Below, in pieces: positions 54,877-63,335 of a stretch of DNA of 64,000 nucleotides. A program made the translations under genes and the position numbers. Under the pieces are notes generated by a model that ran no database searches, was not told the origin of the DNA, and worked only from the letters and a program-made list of their open reading frames with translations. Every line of letters starts with the position of its first letter. Position 1 is the first letter of the stretch. Source of the DNA: Gluconobacter roseus NBRC 3990 (GTDB lineage: Bacteria > Pseudomonadota > Alphaproteobacteria > Acetobacterales > Acetobacteraceae); the NCBI RefSeq assembly GCF_006538885.1, contig NZ_BJLY01000003.1, positions 248,001 to 312,000 on the forward strand. The letters run 5' to 3'.

Positions 54877-54982
54877 AGGCGCACAGGCTGCTGCGGGGGT
54901 AATATTCTTTCGCAAAAGGCAGGTCTCACATGTGTGAAATAGGCCTTGTCGCAGACGTGGGCCGCGTCTAGCCTCCTGCGCC

Positions 54983-55621
54983 ATGAGCAGGATTTCCCTT
55001 GATTATGATGCGTTCGAGAGCACGCCTGTTGCGGAAAAACCGTTTCCGCATGTGGTCGTGCCGCATTTCATCGGCAACGACGATCTGAAGACGGTTGTCT
55101 CGGACCTGCCGGAGATGAAATCCGGCGGCTCCTTTCCGCCGGAAGCGCTGAAGCTGACGCCGCGTGTCTCGGCCATGATTGCGGAACTGCAGGGGCCGAA
55201 GCTCAAGGCGCTGGTGGCCGAAAAATTCGGGCTGGATCTGGCGGATGCGCCGACCATGCTGACGGTGCGTGGGCGCACGCGGGAAAAGGACGGGCGGATC
55301 CATCGGGATTCGGAGGCCAAACTGGTCACGATCCTGCTGTATCTCAATCCGCGTGGTGAGGACTGGGCGTCGCGTGATGGCTGTCTGCGGCTGCTGAACG
55401 GGCCGGATGATGTCGAGGATTTCGATGTCGAAGTGACGCCGGCGGAAGGGACGCTTCTGGTGTTTCCGAACGGTCCGGCGACCTGGCACGGGCACCGGCA
55501 GTTCGTAGGAACACGGTATGCGATCCAGCTCAACTATATGGCGACGGGGCGCAAGGCCCGCTACGAACTGCGGCGGCACCGTCTGTCGGCGCTTTTAAAG
55601 CGTCTGCCCTTTTCGGGCTGA
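54983..55621 (+). CDS. 2-Oxoglutarate/Fe(II)-dependent oxygenase family protein
   Basis: This 212-aa protein has the double-stranded beta-helix iron triad in order: His-x-Asp in GRIHRDSEAK (about 109) and the distal His in TWHGHRQFVGTRYAIQLNY, with an Arg after it for 2-oxoglutarate. LVTILLYLNPRG and GCLRLLNG are typical of the prolyl-hydroxylase-like branch. It hydroxylates an unknown substrate. Its promoter region lies after the broken gene at 54.6 kb, and asd starts 23 bases downstream. Confidence 0.8.
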   Translation: MSRISLDYDAFESTPVAEKPFPHVVVPHFIGNDDLKTVVSDLPEMKSGGSFPPEALKLTPRVSAMIAELQGPKLKALVAEKFGLDLADAPTMLTVRGRTREKDGRIHRDSEAKLVTILLYLNPRGEDWASRDGCLRLLNGPDDVEDFDVEVTPAEGTLLVFPNGPATWHGHRQFVGTRYAIQLNYMATGRKARYELRRHRLSALLKRLPFSG

Positions 55622-55644
55622 TTTTCAGGGAACGGGAAAAGATC

Positions 55645-56709
55645 ATGGGTTATCGGGTTGCGGTTGTTGGCGCCACGGGTGCGGTGGGGCGTGAACTGCT
55701 GCGAATTCTGGCGGAGCGGGATTTCCCGGTCGATGAAGTTGTGGCGCTGGCCTCTCCGCGGTCGGCCGGGCGTGAGATTTCTTTCGGGGACAAGAAAGTC
55801 CTGAAGGTCCAGAACCTCGAGACGTTCGACTTCAAGGGCTGGGACATTGCGCTGTTTTCGCCGGGTGGCGCGATTTCGGCCGTTTATGCGCCGAAAGCTG
55901 CGGCTGCGGGCTGTGTGGTGATCGACAACACGTCGCATTTCCGTATGGAGCCGGGCGTGCCCTTGATCGTGCCGGAAGTGAATGCGGCGGCGATCGGCAA
56001 AGCAAGCCGTGGCATCATCGCCAATCCGAACTGCTCGACCGCACAGATGCTGGTGGCGCTCAAGCCGCTGCATGACCTGTTCCGGATCAAGCGCATCGTG
56101 GTCTCGACCTATCAGGCCGTTTCGGGTGCCGGCAAGGACGGAATGGATGAGCTGTTTGCCCAGACCAAGGGTACGTTCGTCAACGATCCGCCAACGGTTG
56201 CGCAGTTCACCAAGCAGATCGCCTTCAACGTCATTCCCCATATCGATCGTTTCATGGACGACGGCGCGACCAAGGAAGAATGGAAGATGGCGGTTGAGAC
56301 CCGCAAGATCATGGACCCGGACATCAAGGTCCTGGCGACCTGCGTGCGCGTTCCGGTCTTCATCGGACATTCCGAGGCCATCAGCATCGAATGCGAGAAG
56401 CCGGTTGATCTAAAGAAGGCACGTGAGGCACTGCGCAAGGCGCCGGGCGTGATCCTGCGCGATGAGCGCGAAGACGGCGGCTATGTCACGCCGATCGAAT
56501 GTGTGGGTGAGGATGCGACGTATGTTTCCCGCCTGCGGATTGATCCATCGGTCGAGAACGGTCTGGCGCTGTGGTGCGTGTCCGACAATCTGCGCAAGGG
56601 CGCGGCTCTCAATGCGGTCCAGATTGCGGAAAGCATCGTGGAACAGGGACTTCTGAAAGACGGGCAGCTGTTCCGTCGCAACGAAGTGCCGGATGAAGAC
56701 GAAGACTGA
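55645..56709 (+). CDS. asd: Aspartate-semialdehyde dehydrogenase
   Basis: This 354-aa enzyme begins GYRVAVVGATGAVGRELL, the NADP Rossmann motif. The catalytic cysteine is in IANPNCSTAQM. It reduces aspartyl phosphate to aspartate semialdehyde, the branch point for lysine/diaminopimelate, threonine and methionine, and so supplies cell-wall precursors. The murQ start is three bases after its stop, which suggests one transcript for wall-related functions. Confidence 0.96.
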   Translation: MGYRVAVVGATGAVGRELLRILAERDFPVDEVVALASPRSAGREISFGDKKVLKVQNLETFDFKGWDIALFSPGGAISAVYAPKAAAAGCVVIDNTSHFRMEPGVPLIVPEVNAAAIGKASRGIIANPNCSTAQMLVALKPLHDLFRIKRIVVSTYQAVSGAGKDGMDELFAQTKGTFVNDPPTVAQFTKQIAFNVIPHIDRFMDDGATKEEWKMAVETRKIMDPDIKVLATCVRVPVFIGHSEAISIECEKPVDLKKAREALRKAPGVILRDEREDGGYVTPIECVGEDATYVSRLRIDPSVENGLALWCVSDNLRKGAALNAVQIAESIVEQGLLKDGQLFRRNEVPDEDED

Positions 56710-56712
56710 GCG

Positions 56713-57624
56713 ATGACGTCATCCCGTACCGAAACGGTTCTTGCAGCCAATGAGGATATCGAGCGCCTGTCGCTCGATGTTCTTCTGGACCGGCTTCTGA
56801 CGTCCCAGAAGGCGGCTCTGGATCGGGTCGGCGAAGCATTGCCGTCCATCGAGCGTGCCGTCGAGGCCGCTGTGCCCCGGCTTCAGGCTGGTGGCCGGCT
56901 GGTCTATGCGGGGGCGGGGACGTCCGGGCGCATCGGGTTACAGGATGGTGTTGAACTGACGCCGACCTTTGGTCTCGCGCCGGAGAAGCTCGTTCTGCTG
57001 CTGGCCGGTGGGGCCGGAGCGACAACCCAGGCCGCTGAGGGCGCGGAGGACCGGGAAGATCAGGCGCGGCTTGATCTCATGGAACATCATCCGAATGAAT
57101 ATGACGTGGTGATCGGCGTCGCAGCGAGCGGTAATACGCCTTACACCTGCGCCATCGTTCAGTTCGGGCGGGAAGTGGGGGCGCTGACGATCGGTATCAG
57201 TGGCAATCCGGAATCGCGCCTGCTGCGGGAAGCGGAGCTCGGAATCTGCATCCCGACGGGTGCCGAAGTTCTGGCCGGGTCAACGCGCATGGCCGCCGGG
57301 ACGGCGCAGAAAGTCACGTTGAACCTGTTTTCCACGGCGCTGATGACGCGTCTGGGGCATGTCTATCGCGGTCGCATGGTGGATATGCGCATCAGCAACG
57401 ACAAGCTTCAGGCTCGTGCGGAGCGGATGGTCATGGAGCTGGCTGGTGGAACGGCCGAGGAGGCGCGCGAAGCCCTCAAACTGGTCCAAGGAAATACAAA
57501 ACGGGCTGTTCTGCTCAGGCACGGGGTTGCTCTGCCGGAGATCGAGCCGCTTCTGGAACAGACGCAGGGAAATCTGCATCTGGCGCTTGCCAGAAAGATC
57601 CGAAGTCTTCGGAGCCACCGGTAG
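56713..57624 (+). CDS. murQ: N-acetylmuramic acid 6-phosphate etherase
   Basis: This 303-aa SIS-domain protein has RLVYAGAGTSGRIGLQDGVELTPTF (about 62-86, split here by description) and GVAASGNTPYT for sugar-phosphate binding, then STRMAAGTAQKVTLNLFSTALM, the MurQ signature. It cleaves the lactyl ether of MurNAc-6-phosphate to GlcNAc-6-phosphate and lactate during wall recycling. The close spacing to asd indicates co-expression. No anmK or murP is adjacent. Confidence 0.95.
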   Translation: MTSSRTETVLAANEDIERLSLDVLLDRLLTSQKAALDRVGEALPSIERAVEAAVPRLQAGGRLVYAGAGTSGRIGLQDGVELTPTFGLAPEKLVLLLAGGAGATTQAAEGAEDREDQARLDLMEHHPNEYDVVIGVAASGNTPYTCAIVQFGREVGALTIGISGNPESRLLREAELGICIPTGAEVLAGSTRMAAGTAQKVTLNLFSTALMTRLGHVYRGRMVDMRISNDKLQARAERMVMELAGGTAEEAREALKLVQGNTKRAVLLRHGVALPEIEPLLEQTQGNLHLALARKIRSLRSHR

Positions 57625-57705
57625 CCTGACCAGAAACGATCGAAGCGAGGCAACCCTGTGTTGCGGGAAGGCTGTCTGAAAGCCCTCCCGCAGATCTGAC
57701 CGGGA

Positions 57706-58128
57706 TCAGACGGAAGCGAGTTCGGGCCAGCCGGTTTCCGGGCGGTCGAGATGCTTCAGCAGGTCGTGGTCAGGCGTGTTGACGAGATCCTTGACCACCG
57801 TCTTGAAGAGTTTCTTGCTCGTCGGCTTGTCGAGATGCTCGCGGATTTCATGCAGGGCCTGCGCCGGCGCAACAAGCAGGATTCCTTCCACGTCGCTGTT
57901 CTGTGCGGCCTTGTTGATGTGGCCAGCCAGATCGCGGGTGAAATGTTCCTTGAGCTGCTCATGCGGATTTTCGCGCGGTGCCTTGATGGAGCCGACATCC
58001 GTCTCCGCATTGGAACCCTTGTGCAGGTCGAAGCTTGCAATGGTGCGGAGCTGCGGGCCTTCAAGGCGCAGGAAGCGAGCTTTTTCGCCGTCGGCAACAA
58101 CGTAAATGACGGGATCCTGTGTAGCCAT
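57706..58128 (-). CDS. Host-attachment family protein
   Basis: This 140-aa protein (ATG at 58128, MATQDPVIYVVADGEKARFL) matches the 'protein required for attachment to host cells' family. It has a mixed alpha/beta core: HEQLKEHFTRDLAGHINKAA, then GILLVAPAQALHEIREHL and VVKDLVNTPDHDLLKHL. The family name comes from plant-associated bacteria, but the biochemical role is unknown and may relate to RNA or ribosome-associated folds. The upstream open frame is not needed. It is followed by a GC-rich hairpin at about 57661-57693. Confidence 0.8.
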   Translation of the reverse strand: MATQDPVIYVVADGEKARFLRLEGPQLRTIASFDLHKGSNAETDVGSIKAPRENPHEQLKEHFTRDLAGHINKAAQNSDVEGILLVAPAQALHEIREHLDKPTSKKLFKTVVKDLVNTPDHDLLKHLDRPETGWPELASV

Positions 58129-58377
58129 GTCTGGAAATCCTTGTTTCAAAATCGGACTGTGCGTCTGTAACAGTTTTGAGATGGGATGGTTGCCATCAGC
58201 AGGCAAGGTGACGCAGAGTCGTATTCTCTTAATGTGCTGAAAACAGGGGAATATTTCGTTTCCTTGAATGTTTTTTGAAGAATTCGGAATTTTTTTGTTG
58301 AAACGCAGACGCGATGTGCTCAATCTCTGAATCGAGCCTACCAGAAAATCTTTTCCAAAGGCTCAAAGGAGGCAAGT

Positions 58378-58509
58378 ATGGCTTTGACGAATACTCTTTT
58401 GCCGTATGTTGGTCCGATGACAGTCGCTGTTGCGGTGTTTGCCTATACTATGTTGCAAGGGACACGGAAGCCGGATGTTTCCTATGCGAAAGTAAGGCAT
58501 CGACGATAG
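58378..58509 (+). CDS. Small membrane protein, 43 aa
   Basis: This 44-codon reading frame has a near-perfect ribosome-binding site, AAAGGAGG, 6 bases before the ATG. The product begins MALTNTLLPYVGPMTVAVAV, has one hydrophobic helix (about residues 8-28) and ends in a strongly basic tail (VSYAKVRHRR). It lies 78 bases before hemH on the same strand and could be co-transcribed with it. No family was recognised. Confidence 0.65.
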   Translation: MALTNTLLPYVGPMTVAVAVFAYTMLQGTRKPDVSYAKVRHRR

Positions 58510-58587
58510 CGTCCCGCAAGGGGCGCGTATCTTCAGACGCTTTACCTCTTTCCTAAGTGCCTTCCCGGTTCCAGAGTAGAGGGCACT

Positions 58588-59619
58588 ATGGCATTTCTTC
58601 ACAAAACCCCCCGTATCGCTCCTCCGCCAGAAGGCCGGACCGGTATTCTCCTTATCAATCTCGGGACGCCTGACGACACAGGCTATTTCTCGGTAAGGCG
58701 GTACCTGAGCGAATTTCTCTCTGACCGACGTGTCATCGAGAGTCCTCCCCTGATCTGGCAGCCCATTCTGCAGGGCATCATCCTGACAAAACGTCCCTTT
58801 GCCAGCGGCGCAAATTATGCTCGGATCTGGCACAAGGAAGAAAACGCCTCTCCGCTGCGTGTTTATACGCGCAAGCAGGCCGAAGGTCTGACGGAACGGC
58901 TTCGTGCCGATGGCGTCCCCGTTGAATGGGGCATGCGTTATGGTCGTCCTTCTGTTGCGAAGGCTGTTGAAAGCCTGATGGATCAGGGCTGCGACCGAAT
59001 CGTCAGCATCGCGCTTTATCCGCAATATTCCGCCACGACGACCGCAACAGCCAACGATCAGCTTTTTCGGGCACTCATGCGCCTGCGTCGCCAGCCGGCC
59101 GTGCTGACCGTCCCATCATTTCCGGATCATCCCGCATTTATCCGTGCCCTTGAGACATCCGTGCGGGAAACGCTGGCCGGTCTGAGCTTCAAACCTCAGC
59201 AGATCGTGGCCTCGTTCCATGGGCTTCCCAAGGTCTGTATTGAAAAGGGCGACACGTATCGCGATGAATGCGAGCGGACCATTGCTGCCCTTCGCAAGAC
59301 CCTGGACCTCGATGAAGCGCAGATGCCGCTGACCTTCCAGTCCCGTTTCGGACCGCTTGAATGGGTTCGGCCCTATACGGCGCCCTTCGTCACGGCTCTC
59401 CCGAAGCAGGGCATCACGAAAATTGCCGTTATCATGCCAGGGTTCATGGTGGACTGCCTTGAGACTCTCGACGAAATCGGAAACGAGCTTCGGGAAGAAT
59501 TCATGGAAGCAGGAGGGGAGGAATTTGCTCTTATTCCCTGCCTGAACGACTCAAAGGGTGCGATTGATCTTCTGGAAGAGCTTTCGCGCTCTGCAATGGC
59601 TGGGTTCCAGCGTAACTGA
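58588..59619 (+). CDS. hemH: Ferrochelatase
   Basis: This 343-aa protein is a full-length ferrochelatase. It starts with GILLINLGTPDD, has SIALYPQYSATT, then SFHGLPKVCIEKGD with the catalytic His, and FQSRFGPLEWVRPYT. It inserts Fe2+ into protoporphyrin IX in the last step of haem synthesis. Haem is needed for the cytochrome-rich respiratory chain of these bacteria. A strong terminator follows. Confidence 0.96.
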   Translation: MAFLHKTPRIAPPPEGRTGILLINLGTPDDTGYFSVRRYLSEFLSDRRVIESPPLIWQPILQGIILTKRPFASGANYARIWHKEENASPLRVYTRKQAEGLTERLRADGVPVEWGMRYGRPSVAKAVESLMDQGCDRIVSIALYPQYSATTTATANDQLFRALMRLRRQPAVLTVPSFPDHPAFIRALETSVRETLAGLSFKPQQIVASFHGLPKVCIEKGDTYRDECERTIAALRKTLDLDEAQMPLTFQSRFGPLEWVRPYTAPFVTALPKQGITKIAVIMPGFMVDCLETLDEIGNELREEFMEAGGEEFALIPCLNDSKGAIDLLEELSRSAMAGFQRN

Positions 59620-59648
59620 GCGCCATAACGCTTCAGCGTTTCTGAAGA

Positions 59649-59677
59649 ACCCACCCGTGATCGGGTGGGTTTTTTTT
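59649..59677 (+). terminator. Terminator after hemH
   Basis: The stem ACCCACCCG/CGGGTGGGT is followed by a run of eight Ts, about 30 bases after the hemH stop codon. Confidence 0.9.
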
Positions 59678-59729
59678 ATGTCTTCGAACTGACCGCTGGG
59701 ATGTGCCGAAAAGGCCCAGCATTTTTGGC

Positions 59730-59758
59730 TTGCATTGCGCGCAGCTTTTTCCTATAAC
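59730..59758 (+). promoter_or_regulatory. Sigma-70-type promoter upstream of the levansucrase
   Basis: TTGCAT (59730-59735) and TATAAC (59753-59758) are separated by exactly 17 bases, close to the ideal housekeeping promoter. Predicted transcription starts near 59765, 260 bases before the levansucrase ATG and 70 bases before a terminator hairpin. Confidence 0.65.
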
Positions 59759-59764
59759 TGTGGC

Positions 59765-59859
59765 ATTGAGCCATTAGTGAGTACCGATAACAGGCTCAAA
59801 AAAATAATTTGAGATAAAGTTTTTGTAAAAAGATCTCTCCGAAAGGAGAGGTCTTTTTT
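59765..59859 (+). ncRNA. Possible small RNA or attenuator leader
   Basis: From the predicted start near 59765, a transcript would fold into GAGCC...GGCTC and the overlapping, mutually exclusive CTCAAA...TTTGAG. It would then meet a 14-bp intrinsic terminator (59827-59858, GAAA loop) followed by Ts. This can be a free small RNA of about 95 bases or a leader controlling read-through into the levansucrase. No protein is encoded. Confidence 0.45.
59827..59859 (+). terminator. Terminator between hemH and levansucrase
   Basis: A 14-bp stem with one G-T pair and a GAAA tetraloop (59827-59840 with 59845-59858) runs into six Ts. The A-rich 5' arm makes it bidirectional. It lies 167 bases upstream of the levansucrase start. 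Confidence 0.9.
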
Positions 59860-59955
59860 ATTGCCTACTTCAGAAGAAAGCCATGGTGTCCTGTGGAGAA
59901 ATTACGGCTCCATACAGGCCTGATGCAAATTTCTTCTGTGAAGTTTCCAAGACCT

Positions 59956-59972
59956 GACATCAATGTGATGTC
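59956..59972. promoter_or_regulatory. Perfect palindrome before the levansucrase
   Basis: GACATCA-ATG-TGATGTC is a perfect 7-3-7 inverted repeat, 54 bases before the ATG. It is a plausible operator for a regulator of sucrose metabolism. Confidence 0.45.
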
Positions 59973-60025
59973 CCGGTTCCTGGAGATCGTCTGACTTTCT
60001 CCAATTTTTATTTACGGGAAAAATC

Positions 60026-61336
60026 ATGAACGCTGTTTCCAGCACGCAGAGCGCAACCCATACGAGTTCGCGCTGGACGATCGCTGACGCGATGAAGATC
60101 CATACCGATGATCCGACCACGACCATGCCGGTCATCGACTATGCTTTCCCGGTCATCGATTCCGATGTGTGGCAGTGGGATACCTGGCTGCTGCGCGACA
60201 TCCACGGCAAGACCGTGACCTTCAAGGGCTGGTACGTCATGTTCGCCCTTGTGGCCGACCGCTCCGCAACGGGCGATACGGTTGAGGGCTGGCACAGCCG
60301 CAATAACTATTCCTATATCGGCTACTACTACAGCCGCACCGGCAATGGCGCGGACTGGAAGTTCGGCGGTCGTGTCATCAAGGAAGGCGCCAACTCCCGC
60401 AGCTGGGAATGGTCCGGCTGCGCGGTCATGCGCGAGAACAGCGGCAGCACGGTCGATCTGTTCTACACCTCCGTCAATGACACTCCGTCCGAGTCCGTTC
60501 CGTCCTACACGACGGGCCGTATCCTCGCAGACGCCAACGGCGTGTGGTTCGAGGGCTTCGATGTCTGCACGGACATGTTCCAGGCGGACGGCGTAAACTA
60601 CGCCAACATCGTCGAGGACCAGTACTGGGACTTCCGCGATCCGCACATCTTCCGTAACCCGGATGATAACCAGATCTATGCCCTGTTCGAAGGCAATGTT
60701 CCGGGCATGCGTGGTGACTTCACCATCGGCTCCGACGAGATGGGCCTTGTGCCGCCGGCTACAACCGTTCCGGCCGGCGCGCAGTATGGCGCCGCCGCCA
60801 TCGGTATTGCGCGTCTGAAATCCGATTCCACCAAGGGTGATTTCTCGCAGTGGGAAATGCTGCCAGCGCTTGTCACCGCGCTCGGCGTCAATGACCAGAC
60901 GGAGCGTCCCCATGTCGTGTTCCAGGATGGTCTGACCTATCTGTTCACGATCTCCCATCACTCCACCTTCACCGGCAACAGCACGGGTCCGGATGGCGTG
61001 TATGGCTTCGTGTCGCGGAACGGGATTTTTGGTCCTTACACCCCGCTGAACGGCTCCGGCCTCGTGCTCGGTAATCCGTCCGCAGCGCCGTACGAGACCT
61101 ACTCGCACTTCGTCGATCCCGCCGGTTACGTGCAGTCCTTCATCGACACGCTGCCGCAGCCCGGTTCGGCTGATCCGCAGGATCCGGCGACCTATCGCAT
61201 CGGCGGCACGCTGGCGCCGACGGTGAAGATTGTTCTCGACGGTGAACGGACCTTCCTGACGGAAGTCCACGCTTATGGTCAGGTCTACGCCCAAGGCGTG
61301 TGGCCGACATCGTCGGCCTGGGACAAGCGTTCCTGA
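60026..61336 (+). CDS. Levansucrase (GH68)
   Basis: This 436-aa protein has the GH68 catalytic residues in order: nucleophile Asp52 in VWQWDTW, transition-state stabiliser Asp205 in FRDPH, and acid/base Glu293 in TERPHV. It splits sucrose and polymerises fructose to levan, or transfers it to water and small acceptors. There is no Sec signal peptide (MNAVSSTQSATHTSSRWTIA), as in other levansucrases of acetic acid bacteria and Zymomonas, so a non-classical route to the outside is inferred. A terminator follows and no levanase is adjacent. Confidence 0.95.
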   Translation: MNAVSSTQSATHTSSRWTIADAMKIHTDDPTTTMPVIDYAFPVIDSDVWQWDTWLLRDIHGKTVTFKGWYVMFALVADRSATGDTVEGWHSRNNYSYIGYYYSRTGNGADWKFGGRVIKEGANSRSWEWSGCAVMRENSGSTVDLFYTSVNDTPSESVPSYTTGRILADANGVWFEGFDVCTDMFQADGVNYANIVEDQYWDFRDPHIFRNPDDNQIYALFEGNVPGMRGDFTIGSDEMGLVPPATTVPAGAQYGAAAIGIARLKSDSTKGDFSQWEMLPALVTALGVNDQTERPHVVFQDGLTYLFTISHHSTFTGNSTGPDGVYGFVSRNGIFGPYTPLNGSGLVLGNPSAAPYETYSHFVDPAGYVQSFIDTLPQPGSADPQDPATYRIGGTLAPTVKIVLDGERTFLTEVHAYGQVYAQGVWPTSSAWDKRS

Positions 61337-61345
61337 AGCCGATTT

Positions 61346-61375
61346 GCCCTCTCCCGAAAGGGGGAGGGCATTTTT
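61346..61375 (+). terminator. Terminator after the levansucrase
   Basis: The stem GCCCTCTCCC/GGGGGAGGGC with a GAAA loop is followed by ATTTTT, about 10 bases after the stop codon. Confidence 0.9.
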
Positions 61376-61449
61376 CTGCGTTTCAGGCACAGAAATGCGC
61401 TGGCCTGAGGCCAAGAAGCTGTTTCAGCGATTTCTGGAAAATTATCGGC

Positions 61450-61526
61450 TGGTCGGAGTGAGAGGATTCGAACCTCCGGCCCCTGCGTCCCGAACACAGT
61501 GCTCTACCAGGCTGAGCTACACTCCG
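61450..61526 (-). tRNA. tRNA-Pro (anticodon CGG)
   Basis: This 77-base tRNA on the minus strand has an encoded CCA. The acceptor stem is CGGAGTG/CACTCCG, the D arm GCTC..GAGC, the anticodon stem CTGTG/CGCAG with loop TTCGGGA (anticodon CGG), and the T arm CCGGAGG-TTCGAAT-CCT-type. Confidence 0.95.
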
Positions 61527-61585
61527 GCCGACGGCGCTTCTCCTACAGGGGTTAACGCTTTCCTGCAAGAGGCCAGAGCGAAAAA

Positions 61586-62293
61586 TCAGAGAATGAGTGC
61601 CGTTCGGGTCATATGTCTCCATGACCAGAGGACGGCTTTTGCCTGTCCCTGAAGATTCCAGACTGGCAGAAGCCCTACGCCACCGTCTGAAACGCTGACC
61701 CGTGAGTCGGAGGAATTGTCCCGGTTGTCGCCCATGACGAACAGATGACCCGCAGGGACCGTGAAAGGTGCGATGTTATCCAGTTCGCCATCCTGCGAGA
61801 GTTTGAGGATGTCGTGATGCACATTCCCCGGCAGGGTCTCGTCATAGCGTTCTGCCGGAAGCCAGACCCCTATGCGGCTCTCCTCGCGGGCAGGGCCCAT
61901 ATCCTTCCATGCCAGTTCGGTCCCATTCAGGACGACATGTCCGTGGACGAGCGCGATCCTGTCACCGGGAAGGCCGATGACGCGCTTGATCCACGTCTGA
62001 TGCAGGTTGGCCGGTGCCCGGAACACGACGACGTCTCCGCGGCGGGGGCGGTGGCCGAAGAGGCGTCCTCCGCTGCTGTCATGCGGTTTCAGGGCATTAC
62101 CAAAGGGCAGATTGGCCGTGCTGAGACCATAGGAAGGCACAACAACGCCGATCTGGTCCCCGATCATCAGCGTGGGCTCCATGGAGGCCGAGGGCACGAT
62201 GTAGGCGGCGGCAAGGGCGCTGTGAATGGTCAGGAGGCCCAGAAGGACAGGCAGGCAGGACAGGATGTCTCGGGCGAACTTACGCAGGGTCAT
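61586..62293 (-). CDS. lepB: Signal peptidase I
   Basis: This 235-aa protein has one N-terminal membrane helix (about 13-33), then the serine-lysine dyad: SASMEPTL with the catalytic Ser and TWIKRVIGLPGDRIAL with the catalytic Lys. FVMGDNRDNSSDSR is the third conserved box. It removes signal peptides of exported preproteins at the periplasmic side of the inner membrane. It lies downstream of the etfBA operon, separated by a strong terminator, so it has its own promoter. Confidence 0.95.
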   Translation of the reverse strand: MTLRKFARDILSCLPVLLGLLTIHSALAAAYIVPSASMEPTLMIGDQIGVVVPSYGLSTANLPFGNALKPHDSSGGRLFGHRPRRGDVVVFRAPANLHQTWIKRVIGLPGDRIALVHGHVVLNGTELAWKDMGPAREESRIGVWLPAERYDETLPGNVHHDILKLSQDGELDNIAPFTVPAGHLFVMGDNRDNSSDSRVSVSDGGVGLLPVWNLQGQAKAVLWSWRHMTRTALIL

Positions 62294-62370
62294 GATGGGT
62301 GTCTCCGTGCCTTGGAGAGTGCCTCATGGGCGCCGGAGAGCCAGTTAAACCTCTGTCAGGTCCTGTCATG

Positions 62371-62407
62371 AAAAAAGGGGCGTCCCGTCATGGGGCGCCC
62401 CTTTTTT
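62371..62407 (-). terminator. Terminator after etfBA
   Basis: A perfect 12-bp stem (62371-62382 with 62396-62407, AAAAAAGGGGCG/CGCCCCTTTTTT) has a 13-base loop. Both arms start or end in A/T runs, so it works in both directions. Confidence 0.9.
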
Positions 62408-62429
62408 GCCGTTTCAGGAACAGGACGCC

Positions 62430-63335
62430 TTACAGCGCCTTTTCAAGTTCCGGCAGGACTTCAAACAGATCGCCCACGATACCGTAATCGGCGACCTTGA
62501 AGATCGGCGCTTCCGGATCGGCATTGATCGCCACGATGACGCGGCTGTCCTTCATGCCGGCCAGATGCTGGATCGCCCCCGACAGGCCCACGGCGATGTA
62601 GAGTTCCGGCGCCACAATCTTGCCGGTCTGTCCGACCTGCATCTCGTTCGGGGCAAAGCCGGAATCCACAGCCGCACGCGATGCGCCAATGGCGGCGTTC
62701 AGCTTGTCAGCGATGGGTTCAAGCAGTTTGAAGTTCGCAGCGTCCTTCATGCCCTTGCCGCCGGAAATCACCACGCGGGCGGATTCCAGTTCCGGACGGT
62801 CGGATGCGGAAAGCTCGACCTTCACGAAGACGGATTTCTCGCTGGCCGGAGCCTCGACCGTCTCGATGGCAGCGGAGCCACCCTCGGCCGCAACCGGATC
62901 GAAATTGGAGCCGCGGATCGTCAGCACCTTGATGCTGTCGGAAGAGCGGACCGTTGCCAGGGCATTGCCAGCATAGATCGGGCGCACGAACGTGTCGGCG
63001 TCCTTGATCTCGACCACATCCGGGATCGGCTGCACGTCCAGCAGGCCCGCCAGACGCGGCAGGATGTTTTTGCCGGTGGCGGAGGCTGCGGCCACGATGT
63101 GGCTGTAGTCCTTCGCGCGGGCCGCCAGCAGGTCGGCAGCGGGCTCGGCCAGATCGTTGACCAGACCCGGCACGCTGAGGACGCGCGTCACACCCGGCAG
63201 GGCGGCAGCTGCTTCAGCACCGTCTCCGAAAACGATGGCATCGACGGTACCGAAGCGGGCGGCTGCGGCAACGGCCGAGCGGGAAGCCTGACGGACCGAG
63301 CCGTTCTCGACTTCAACCAGAACAAGAGCGGTCAT
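62430..63335 (-). CDS. etfA: Electron transfer flavoprotein alpha subunit
   Basis: This 301-aa protein has the C-terminal FAD-binding region [39 protein letters not shown] and [16 protein letters not shown] with [19 protein letters not shown]. With EtfB it carries electrons from acyl-CoA and other dehydrogenases to ETF:quinone oxidoreductase. Its start overlaps the stop of etfB, so the two are translationally coupled. The dehydrogenase partners are not in the window. Confidence 0.96.
   Translation of the reverse strand: MTALVLVEVENGSVRQASRSAVAAAARFGTVDAIVFGDGAEAAAALPGVTRVLSVPGLVNDLAEPAADLLAARAKDYSHIVAAASATGKNILPRLAGLLDVQPIPDVVEIKDADTFVRPIYAGNALATVRSSDSIKVLTIRGSNFDPVAAEGGSAAIETVEAPASEKSVFVKVELSASDRPELESARVVISGGKGMKDAANFKLLEPIADKLNAAIGASRAAVDSGFAPNEMQVGQTGKIVAPELYIAVGLSGAIQHLAGMKDSRVIVAINADPEAPIFKVADYGIVGDLFEVLPELEKAL

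Larger units (their letters stand above)
59620..60025. promoter_or_regulatory. 406-base levansucrase upstream region
   Basis: Besides the hemH terminator and the promoter-terminator unit listed separately, it contains an imperfect hairpin CCTGTGGAG...CTCC-AT-ACAGG (59890-59918) and a perfect palindrome (59956-59972). The levansucrase may have a second promoter within 59860-60010. No gene was found. Confidence 0.6.

Noticed and set aside
57661..57693. GC-rich hairpin after murQ as a terminator
   Set aside because: The stem GCGGGAAGGCT/AGCCCTCCCGC is imperfect and no T run follows on either strand, so it is not listed as a terminator.
58129..58377. General-stress (EcfG-type GGAAC-N16-CGTT) promoter upstream of the host-attachment gene
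   Set aside because: Only partial matches (GGAATTTT...GTTG) were found, not both elements with correct spacing.
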